Assembly: GCA_031216445.1 (NCBI GenBank)
Contig: CM062219.1
Location: 831,001 to 895,000 of the forward strand
DNA: 64,000 bases
Direction: 5' to 3'
DNA from: Lateolabrax maculatus
Lineage: Eukaryota; Chordata; Actinopteri; Acropomatiformes; Lateolabracidae
Of this stretch, positions 55,581 through 64,000 are shown piece after piece; the first letter of the stretch is position 1, and every line of letters starts with the position of its first letter. The notes beneath the pieces were generated by a model. That model made no database searches, was not told where the DNA came from, and worked only from the letters and a program-made list of their open reading frames with translations. A program made the translations under genes and the position numbers.

Positions 55581-55909
55581 ACATATCATCCCCTTTTCAG
55601 TCGATATGTTGAACTCGTGATCAAACAGCAACATGATCCTTCATGTGGACTCGTGTTTGAGTCCAGTATTCTCTCTGTTAGCTCTGGGTTTGGTCTCCAC
55701 CTCCTCCTGAGGGGAATATCTGCTCTGTAGCTGCTGAACTCTGCACTGTGTTCACCAGCTGCTCTCTGAATGAGACTGTCTGCTGTTTGCTGCTCAGCAG
55801 CTCGTGTTCAGCAGCTCTTTACAGTTTTTACTCTGAAAATGACACTATGAGAGCCGTGAGAGTGAACCAGAGCAGTTAAACAACATGCTAAAAGTCTCTA
55901 TAAAGCGTG
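55581..55909 (+). repeat. Dispersed repeat A, copy 2
   Basis: Matches 7398-7692 in the same orientation, with three differences over the first 200 or so bases. It keeps an internal 'ctgctcagcagctcgtgttc' segment that copy 1 lacks. Confidence 0.8.
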
Positions 55910-57159
55910 CCCTCCAACAGAGCCTGGTCCTTTCTGAATTGCCCTCAAGAAGTTGCGCTGTGCTTGTGCGACATCAGCATTCACCCGTAGAAGAGGGGGC
56001 GTACGCAGTGCAAAGCAACAGCACACTAACAGGTTAGCACCTCCTCCCACAGATGTGAGTGTTAATGAAGAGTCCCAAGTTCCTTTCTATAAGTGAAGGT
56101 GTTGATTCACTTAATCTCAAGAGGTTTACACGAACGCTTGCAGACTGTAATCAATATTCTCTGGGGTGACAATGTTGCTGTGTAAATGAGCACTCTTATT
56201 ACTTTTGAATGATCTGAGACTCTGAATTCTTCTTCTATCAAACTTAACACTTCAATCCCGAATGATGTGTCAAAAATCACAGCCTTCTCAGTCAGATTAG
56301 AGAGCACATGCATCATAAACACACTGCAAGAAGCACAGCAACTTGCTCTTTGATAGAGGTTCAGATCAGAGGTTTGTAGTCTGGATCAAGAATGGGGGCA
56401 TCGTCTTCCCACACAGCAAGTTCCCCTGAATTCATCCATGAAAAGCAGCAACATGAGATGAGATGAAGTCAGCTGTACAGGTTATTGTAAAGCTGAAGAC
56501 GAGCTGAGACCTACGAAGACAAGCGACGTCATCAGTCGCAGAAGTCAAATACTAAACATCTTTGCGAGAACAACTGACGGAGACTCCATCTGAAGACTTC
56601 AGACCCTTTACGGATCACATACTGTGTGATTTCATCTGCTACCACCAACTGACCCAGACTGGAACAGATCCGGTGTCTTCCTCGACACTTTACCATCTTT
56701 CTTTCGTTTTCCCGAACTCTTCAAGGTGTCAAAACCAACTTTTTCACCCTTATTCACTCGCTGTTGGAGTCCCCGACAAGAGAAGTTTACTGTTGCTTCA
56801 ACTCTACAAATGGACCAAAGAGAAAGCGGAGGTTTCTTCCTCTTTGTTAACTTTGAAGCATCAGACTCTCATGTCTACCTCCTGCCTCTGTCACTGCTCC
56901 CACCATGAACCCATCATGTATCATGACAGAAGGTGGTCTGTGTTTTCTGATTTACTTTCGCTCCCTCCCTAGGACTCGACAGCACCTTCATCTTTGTCTT
57001 TCCCCACATGAGATAATATCAGCAATTTTTGCTATTTCTCATCTCTTTGGTATCTCTTTTGATGCTCCACTTTTTCTATATTTATACATGTGATACACAT
57101 TTTAAACAGCTTTTAGTCAAAGTGGGAGCGCCTTATTACTGCTGCTTGAACCCAGTTAT
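55910..57159. other. Unassigned sequence with a 136-codon ORF
   Basis: The ORF at 56562-56972 (plus) is rich in His, Ser and Leu and shows no domain. Because a LINE-like tail follows at 57160-57270, the whole block from about 56480 could be an unrecognised retroposon. Confidence 0.35.
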
Positions 57160-57270
57160 TACTCTCTCGCTGCAGCTCTTCCAGAATGCTGGATCCTAGT
57201 CTTCTGATATTTTGCAAAATTTGAAACAAAAAATGCTTTAGAATAAAGAAAGTATTCTGAATCTGAAACC
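57160..57270 (+). repeat. LINE-type 3' tail
   Basis: 'gcagctcttccagaatgctg' and a terminal 'aataaagaaagtattctgaa' then 'tctgaa' resemble the 3' end of fish non-LTR retrotransposons. Confidence 0.45.
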
Positions 57271-57839
57271 GAACAGATTCACTTCACGCTGTGATTGGTC
57301 AGCTGTGTTAAGATGAGAAAGTAGGCGGGGTTCTTTACACAACTACTTCAGTCACTTTTCATCAACATCTTTCTGTGTACAAACTGGTTCTTTTCAAGCA
57401 GACCAGGTCCGTCCACATCCGGAGGAAGTGTGCATCCGAAGTCCTCGAAGACATTCATGTTACGCCAAAACTGACAGACATGTGTGAAGTGTCTGATGTT
57501 GGTTTCAGAGTTCAGTTTTTCCATGGTTGGAAAAGAAGCTTAAGACTCGAATTTTAGAGTCAATAAGTTTAAAGTCAATGAAAAGATGCAAATAGACACA
57601 AATTCAGAAACGTATACATTAGCTGTTTTGGTTGCACAAACCAGTGGTGAAGTGGCTGAGGTATCCTGAGGTTAAGTCACCTTATAGCCGTCAGTGTGGT
57701 GGTTGTCTGCCAGAAGCTGTCATAAATGTACTTTTTATCCAGTTTCAAGCCACCTTTTTATGATGCCCTTATAAGAGTCATTTTTAATGATATATTTTAA
57801 CCAGACGTCAGGATCTTATCAGAGAAACGAGCTGAGCAA
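57271..57839. other. Unassigned sequence
   Basis: 57450-57600 has the look of a repeat ('tttaaagtcaatgaaaagat') but was not matched within the window. Confidence 0.35.
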
Positions 57840-58167
57840 ACATTAGCGGCTCGCAGCCCCTCTGGGACGTCCTGTGTCCACTGAACGGCGAGGGGGAAAC
57901 ACAGATTTTTAACGTGAAACTGCTTTATTCAGTGTTTTTACCTGTTTTAATCACCAGGTCAGTTTGTTTTAGAGAGGAGGAGACCTCTGCGGATAATTAA
58001 AAACCTCCTGAACGATGAACACTGAAGGAATCCCAACAGGGAGAAGCTGACCGCTGTGAAGGCGACTCCCATCATCCCACGCTGCTTCACGACGTCACCA
58101 AACGTCTTTTGTGACTGTGTTGATTGAGGGACCCCTAGTGGCAGAAAATTACCTATTGTGCATTTAA
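57840..58167 (+). repeat. MITE with TTAA end, larger family member
   Basis: 'tttttacctgttttaatcac', 'gaggagacctctgcggataa', 'gattgagggacccctagtgg' and 'cagaaaattacctattgtgc' then 'atTTAA' match the element at 62874-63094. This copy has extra central sequence and an upstream part ('cccctctgggacgtcctgtg') that the other lacks. The 5' end was not located. Confidence 0.65.
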
Positions 58168-59351
58168 TGATGTTATGAATGAAAATAAATGTTGTTTCTA
58201 GCACAGGTTATTTCATCTTTATTCAAGTTGGACATTTTCACATGCAGAACACGTGTGTGTTTATATGAACATCTACACGCACAGTTTTTGCTTTTTAGAA
58301 AAAAAAATTACAGGGAATACAGTGCACATAAAATGCCTGCAGTAGTTGGATAGAAGTGCCTATTATGAGCCATTATGGACAATTTGAAGTCATTGTGAGC
58401 ACTACTCGGTGTAAATGGGTATCATTGCGTGAATTGCTCTGGCATCTTACAGACCTGTCCAACTGTCAGAAATAAGTAGAGAGGAGAGGAAGCGACAAGG
58501 AGGGAGAGAGTGAGAGAGAGAGGAAGGGAGAGTTAAAAGCAGTGTTATTATCGTCAATAGCCAACCAGGCTGGGTTATTGTCTTACTGATCAATCTGAGA
58601 TAAGAGTTGGGCTCAGGTCAATCCCATACATTCACACACTCAAGGCCAAACAAAAAACAATTGAGCTGGAGTACATGTGAGAAACAGTGGGGGAATTGAG
58701 CTGCAGCATGCTCTATCTGAACACAATAAAGTTTTTTTGTGTTTTTAGAAGGATTTACTGGGCGTCCGAGGGCAGACAAACGATGATGAGCTGTCTCTGC
58801 TGCTCCATATTATATTACTGCTCTAACAGCAGCAACCGATTGCAAACAGGAGATACAGGTATAAGTGGAATAACAGGAAGACCTTTTAATGAACAAGAAT
58901 CACAGGCTGGCTGGTCTTACTGTCAACACATCTCATTTCCAGCTCCGTGTACTTAAAGCATCAGCCGGGTTTAACAATGTGTTTTAGAAACTTGTTTTTA
59001 AATGTATAATGTCATGTAAGGACAGTACAACTATTTTAAAATTATAAATAAGCACATAATAAGTAATCTTTTGCTTCTGAGAGACAACAGTTGTTCTTCA
59101 CACTTTACATTCAGTCAGAAAACACTTTCATGGCGGTAAAATAACAGCAAACTGCTGTCGGAGTGACGAGAGAGGACGAAGATGTTTTTCATCCTCCTGT
59201 GACATCCGACCTTCTGAACGATGCTTCTGCTGCACCACTGTCTTAATTCATGTCCTGCCATACTTACACTTAAGGAGGGACCACCAAAGTAGAGAAAATG
59301 GCACTGAAGGGAGAATCCGAATTGAGACACAGCACAGCAGTTTATCAGTTT
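58168..59351. other. Unassigned sequence
   Basis: A purine-rich piece ('gggagagagtgagagagaga') lies at 58477-58532. ORFs of 84-89 codons lack domains. Confidence 0.4.
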
Positions 59352-59370
59352 ACACACACACACACACACA
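59352..59370 (+). repeat. (AC)9 microsatellite
   Basis: Perfect tract. Confidence 0.93.
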
Positions 59371-60424
59371 GATCTACTGTCAGTCTGTACAGAGACACTT
59401 TAAGTGATCTACAAACCCATTAATGTGGGTAAAAAGATCAGTCTGCAGCACAGGAAGTCCTCAGAGCTGAAGACACTCACAGTCAATCAGTGTTAGTGTT
59501 GTAAACGGTAGTGACGACCTTCATTTCACTGTGAAAACCAGACTGAAGATAGATAAAAAGGAACCTTTGGAGACAAAAAAACAAAACTTAATGATCAAGT
59601 TTCTCATGTAAAGTCTTAATCGTCCTCTCTAAACTAAACTAAACTGGGACAGTTTTTAGGGAATCAGCTCCCAAGCGATCAGCAGTCTGTGCTAAAGCTA
59701 AAGCCATGTGAGAGTTTATAATGAGAACTGAAGAGAGTCAATCTGATGCATCACTGCAGTCACATGGACACCTGTAACCATGGCAACAGTGCTGCCTGCT
59801 TTTAGAAGATTAAAACATGCTTTAGTTTTTTTCACTAAAACTAAGCTGGAATATAAAAGGAATACATTTCTTAAAGCGTTCTTTTAATACAATTTAATAC
59901 AGACTATTATCTGATTAATAATCAGTCAACAGAGATTTACAGTAAATGTCTGGTTTCAGTTCCTCAGTTTGAGGAGCTCATTTCAACATCAGGAAAAAAC
60001 AAGCTGTCTTTTATCACAGTAGCAAATAGAGACTTTTATTTTGATGAAGGGACTGACTCCTGCATGTCAGGCTGTATTTTATTTCCTGCTCAGGACTTTA
60101 TAATAAAGACAAAATGTTTTCGAACACAACATGAAAAAGTCGATTCCAAACTGAGCCTTCCTTCAGTTCACTTATATTCATTTTATTCCTTTTTCTCCTG
60201 GAACATCGTACCAATTATTAAAGTTATTGCTCAGAAGAAACAATAATGTTTTCTCTAAATAAGAATCCGCCTGTTGTGATCTGTCGTTCGGCTCTGGATT
60301 CATTAGTTTACTCCACTTTGTCAAGAGTTTCAAACTGAATACGACATGAAATTCATCCCTGAATTAAAAAAGATAAATGATTCATGATTCATGAAGCCAA
60401 CAATGTGGTTTTCCTCTGAAATAA
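59371..60424. other. Unassigned sequence
   Basis: 'taaactaaactaaact' lies at 59631-59646. No exon or repeat family. Confidence 0.4.
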
Positions 60425-60506
60425 TGTGTGTGTGTGTGTGTGCGTGTGTGTGTGTGTGTGCGTGTGTGCGTGCGTGCGTGCGTGCGTGCGTGTGTGTGTG
60501 TGTGTA
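60425..60506 (+). repeat. Compound (TG)n(CGTG)n(TG)n tract
   Basis: About 82 bases of strictly alternating purine and pyrimidine. TG units flank about eight CGTG units. The ORFs that encode Cys/Val or His/Thr repeats from it are artefacts. Confidence 0.97.
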
Positions 60507-60589
60507 TCCAGACAGAAACAACCGGGATTTGGCTATTGGCCTATTTCTGATGAATGTCTACAGTGCAAACATAATATTTACTGTTAATG

Positions 60590-60850
60590 AGGCCGGCTTC
60601 CAGAGAAAGAGCATAAAGTTTTAATTTGTCTCCTCTCCGGGTCCCCAGATGCCTCGGTGTAATCACTTCAGCTCGGCCCATTTTACTTTATATTATAAAG
60701 ACCGCAGCAGAGAGCAAACAGCCTCCTGTTTAATGCTACTTATCGTTACTATTATTTTATGTGCCATGAATATAAAGATTGATGTCCTGCTGAGAGGCAG
60801 GTTAACACCATCGCTCACATAAAAAGTTGTGTAAAGAGACTTTTAATTGG
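60590..60850. promoter_or_regulatory. Candidate conserved noncoding element
   Basis: Unique sequence with 'cggtgtaatcacttcagctc', 'cattttactttatattataa', 'gtttaatgctacttatcgtt' and 'atgtgccatgaatataaaga', free of repeats and ORFs. Inference only. Confidence 0.27.
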
Positions 60851-60999
60851 TTTGACCGCCACGACGTCCCTGAATAAAGCTGAAAACAACACGCACACGC
60901 AGAACACATGAGTGGGCTCTGAAACCGTGATTTACAACAGCTTGTTTGGCGTCACAGCGGCTGTTCACTGCACAGAGCAAAGCATGTTTAAATACATAT

Positions 61000-61205
61000 A
61001 TATTTCCATTGACTATTTCCATTTTCTGCTCCTTTCTACTTGTACCCCACCACATCTAAGAGGCAAATATTGTACTTTCTACTCCTCTATGTTTATTTGA
61101 TAACTTTAGTTACTTAGCGGATTGAATGCAGGACTTTTACTTGTAACAGAGTATTTCAACACTGTGGTATTACTACGAAAAGAGCACTTCTTCCACCACC
61201 GCCTA
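61000..61205 (+). repeat. AAGTACTT-rich repeat, internally deleted copy 9 (plus)
   Basis: 'agaggcaaatattgtacttt', 'ctactcctctatgtttattt', 'gaatgcaggacttttacttg', 'acagagtatttcaacactgt' and 'cacttcttccaccacc' join the family's 5' and 3' ends across a deletion near 61118. Confidence 0.75.
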
Positions 61206-62463
61206 TATCAGCCTTCATGAGTCTCATGATTTACCTGTAAGACTCACTCCATCCGGCTCACAGTTCAGTTAGAAAGTCTTGCAGCGTCTGCCAGAAAAAA
61301 GGTCCAAACGCTTACTGCAGCCAGACTTTGAGAATCAGATTTCATCGTGTTCTTGTTCCCCAACCCCGTCTGCTATTTAACACCTCAAACCTTTTGACTC
61401 TCCCTGTGGTCCGGCTTCTCGAACATTTGAGAGATGGATTACTCAGAGTGGGATCGACGGTGAGAGAGGAGAGAGACAGGACAGTGTGTGAAAGATACGA
61501 AGGCTTTGATTAACATGTAGAACCCTCTGAAAACGTCTGGGCCAGTCATGAAAGTCAAACTCGGAGTGGATTTGCATGTTGAAATGAAAACTGCAGGATC
61601 TTTGTGTCTGTTCAGATGGATTCTGTGTCACATCAGGACATTATACGGTCAGAAACCCGTCGTTCCCCAGCCAATCAGAGCTCGCCGTCTTTCCTGACCT
61701 GCAAAAAAAATTCAGTCGTGAGGCGTCGTCCACTGCGATACACTACAAAGGATAAAACGAGCAATTTCTGTGGATTGATTCATTATATCCTTATTTCATG
61801 TCCATTATAAGTCCATATTCTGCTGAAGGATGTCGGACTAACTGGGCTTCCAACTTCTTAGCAGAAGTGAGGTTTCATGTTTTATTCTCATGATGCATGA
61901 CGGTGCAAAAGCTGCTGCCACATCACTATAATATGAAGAAACCGTGTGTCCCAGTGTGTGTGCATGTGTGGAAACATGAGTCTGTTTGGGTAAAAGCCAA
62001 GGGAGTGTGATGTGTGAAGATGTGTTGCCCAGTAAATGTGAGAGTTTGTGACTAAAGTAGTTTGGACTCTGACTCTGAAGGTTTCTGCTCATCTGATAAA
62101 CACAGAACTGTAACAAAACTCCTCTCAGCTGCCGACCCGAAATAAAAAAAAACATCCCAACAAAAGGAAGTTCCTCCGGATGTGACTCAGTCTCACCCAA
62201 ATCTGTCACCGTGATCTTTGCTCCGCTTTTGTTTCTGTTACAAGTTGGTAGCTGACATCCTGTGTGCCGGCATCCCGCCTGCTCCGAGTCTTCCAACTGA
62301 TCTGAATGTAGCTGCTGTACATGATGCCAAAGTGTTCTGTAAACACATAAATCTCATGGTGTCGTGCCAAATAAAAAATGGTACAAAATGTACAAAATCC
62401 TTCTTGCTGAAGGTTTCCAACAAAAGAGTAATCAGAGCTGTAAGCTGACATTATTAACACACC
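61206..62463. other. Unassigned sequence
   Basis: A CCAAT-like 'cagccaatcagagc' lies near 61669. ORFs of up to 152 codons have no domains. Confidence 0.4.
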
Positions 62464-62488
62464 CACACACACACACACACACACACGC
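62464..62488 (+). repeat. (CA)12 microsatellite
   Basis: Perfect tract. Confidence 0.95.
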
Positions 62489-62873
62489 AGGCCGTGTGAG
62501 ACGAAGTGACTTAACTTGCAGATGACTCCAGACTTCTGAATCATCAGGAGCACTCGGCTCCACAGGACAGGGATTCATTCAGTTCACCTGTTATTTATAT
62601 GCTTTAAAACGATCTGAATCCAGTAACAAATCCATTGATTATGTTTAATGTTCGACTTTTGGAAGTTAGTCAAATTTTAAATAACAAAAACTCAAACGAT
62701 GCAGATAAAATCTGCAGCTACAACCTGAACATGAGATCATTTCATCCTGGAAGACTTTTTGTGCCAAAGATGCTCAGTTTAATATTAAATAGATTATATA
62801 ACAGAAAACATCTTATTTATCAAAACTTTATCCAAATACTGAAGCTCCTGATTCTGAACTGAATTTAATTTAA
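62489..62873. other. AT-rich unassigned sequence
   Basis: A 75-codon ORF (62635-62862) without domain. Confidence 0.4.
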
Positions 62874-63094
62874 AGGTATAAAATGTAACTTTTTCATTTT
62901 AACATGTCTAAAAACGACTAGACCGGTGTTAGATATTGAGTTGTTTTTACCGGTTTTAATCAGCTGGTCGGTTGGTTCTGGAGAGGATGAGACCTCTGCG
63001 GATAAATCGGCTCCTGACCGATGAAGGAATCCTGAACTTTTGTTGTTGTTTTGATTGAGAGACCCCTAGAGGCAGAAAATGACATATTGTGCGT
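62874..63094 (+). mobile_element. 221-bp MITE flanked by TTAA
   Basis: The left end reads 'aggtataaaatgtaac' and the right end, reversed, 'acgcacaatatgtcat', imperfect inverted repeats. TTAA directly flanks both sides (62870-62873 and 63095-63098). TTAA target duplication is known for piggyBac and Kolobok elements. The body ('gttttaatcagctggtcggt', 'gagacctctgcggataaat', 'agacccctagaggcagaaaa') matches 57935-58167. Confidence 0.65.
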
Positions 63095-63399
63095 TTAACT
63101 TAAGAGATCGTGACTCCTGAGGCCGATGTGTCGCCATCAGCTGATGGTTTTATTGGAGAAGACGTCTCACTCTGTGGGAACTCTCACTGCTGCACTGCAG
63201 AGCCCCGGTGAGGAATTTGTGTGTAACTTTCAGCATGCCTGGAAATGTCCTTTTAACGTCTCCGTTATCTCTTCCTCTCTCGTTTAACTGTGAGAAACAC
63301 AGCAGCTCCCTTGTGTTGTGACAACTGCTTCCGCCTACGGAGAAAGCATCGCCTCTGTTGTGTTGCTCCACACACACACACGATCATTTTGCTGTACAG

Positions 63400-63640
63400 C
63401 TTTGTTCAAAGTAGCAGCAATTAACACGCAGCTGACTGGCGAGTTAATGATGCAGGCGCTTCTCCTTTGTGATATTCTGAGGTAAATAAGGTGGAGCGGA
63501 GGAAGACATTAGAAGTGAAAATGTCACCTGCTACAATTGCCTTCAGGCTCTATTATCAGAGGTGACGGATTAAGCAACTTTATCTGCAGGCCTCCTGTGT
63601 GGACGTCAGTGTGGCTGCAGCCTCGAGCCACAAACCCTGA
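63400..63640. promoter_or_regulatory. Candidate conserved noncoding element
   Basis: 'gcagcaattaacacgcagct', 'gcgagttaatgatgcaggcg', 'gctacaattgccttcaggct' and 'ggattaagcaactttatctg' are unique, dense and ORF-free. Inference only. Confidence 0.25.
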
Positions 63641-64000
63641 ATGTGGGAATTAAGACAGAAGCTTGAATGACCAAAAGATTTAGCAGCAGCAAAACTAAAA
63701 GCTGTAAAATACCACAGAGAGCAGACAGCCGCTCATTCAGACACGCTCTTTATCTCCGCCTGCAGCGACCTTCACCATCTCTGTCACACCAAACATCAGC
63801 CCAGTTTAGGACGGCCTCATTCAACAATTATGTTCATATAATCATCATCTGCTGGACGTTTTGAAGGGAAATGTAATTCCTGCCTGCAGGCGCTGGAAGA
63901 AGTTCAGGCCTTGGACAGCAGAGTTCACATCCTGAGAACCGCATGAGGTTCAGACAACAGAAACACTGGTTAAGGTTAAAGACAGATAATGGTTTCAGTT
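63641..64000. other. Unassigned sequence to the window end
   Basis: Nothing recognised. The 65-codon ORF at 63667-63864 has no domain. Confidence 0.4.

Noticed and set aside
56562..56972. 136-codon plus-strand ORF
   Set aside because: No domain; likely part of an unrecognised retroposon because a LINE-type 3' tail follows at 57160-57270.
1..64000. tRNA, rRNA or tRNA-derived SINE genes
   Set aside because: No convincing A-box/B-box pair, cloverleaf or rRNA core sequence was found by eye on either strand; a tRNAscan run would be decisive.

Overview
The window looks like vertebrate, most probably teleost fish, nuclear DNA that is intergenic or lies inside large introns. The evidence is about 29 (CA)n/(TG)n microsatellites in 64 kb, many decayed fish-type interspersed repeats, remnants of LINE reverse transcriptases and LTR-like elements, and no long open reading frame that reads as a host protein. 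The longest ORFs (about 150-200 codons) lie in repeats or microsatellites or show no domain. Family assignments come from remembered repeat and protein patterns; no database search was run. I did not find an operon, rRNA, tRNA, CRISPR array, replication origin or intact coding gene.

Layout. 0-7 kb: tandem-like repeat monomers, an antisense LINE reverse transcriptase scrap (about 780-1010), a possible hAT transposase scrap (1632-1790), a CpG-rich patch (4055-4310), a copy of a repeat rich in AAGTACTT-like words (5056-5534), an LTR-like block (5640-6060) and a LINE-type 3' tail. 7-29 kb: dispersed repeats, microsatellites, a pseudogene exon of a SWIM/YqaJ-like transposon-associated protein (15768-15988, minus), a hAT-like MITE end (20190-20325) and an LTR-like block (26455-26805). 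29-35 kb: the densest transposon graveyard. It has antisense repeat monomers, a degenerate minisatellite split by an L2-type LINE tail that itself carries an LTR-like insert, and the best-preserved LINE (32578-34020, minus; linker plus partial reverse transcriptase). 35-48 kb: microsatellites, a 22-base G run, a second LINE tail (42470-42780), and a third LINE (44420-45020, minus) whose middle is replaced by an LTR-like block. 48-64 kb: fewer repeats. It holds a complete roughly 680-bp copy of the AAGTACTT-rich repeat, a near-identical second copy of the 7.4-kb repeat at 55.6 kb, two related MITEs with TTAA ends, and several unique AT-rich stretches with homeodomain-, POU- and GATA-like words that could be conserved noncoding enhancers.

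There is no gene system to reconstruct. The interest lies in the nesting order of the transposons, in a case where a microsatellite seems to have expanded inside one copy of a dispersed repeat, and in candidate regulatory islands that cross-species alignment could test. I saw nothing that I can honestly call a new biological system.
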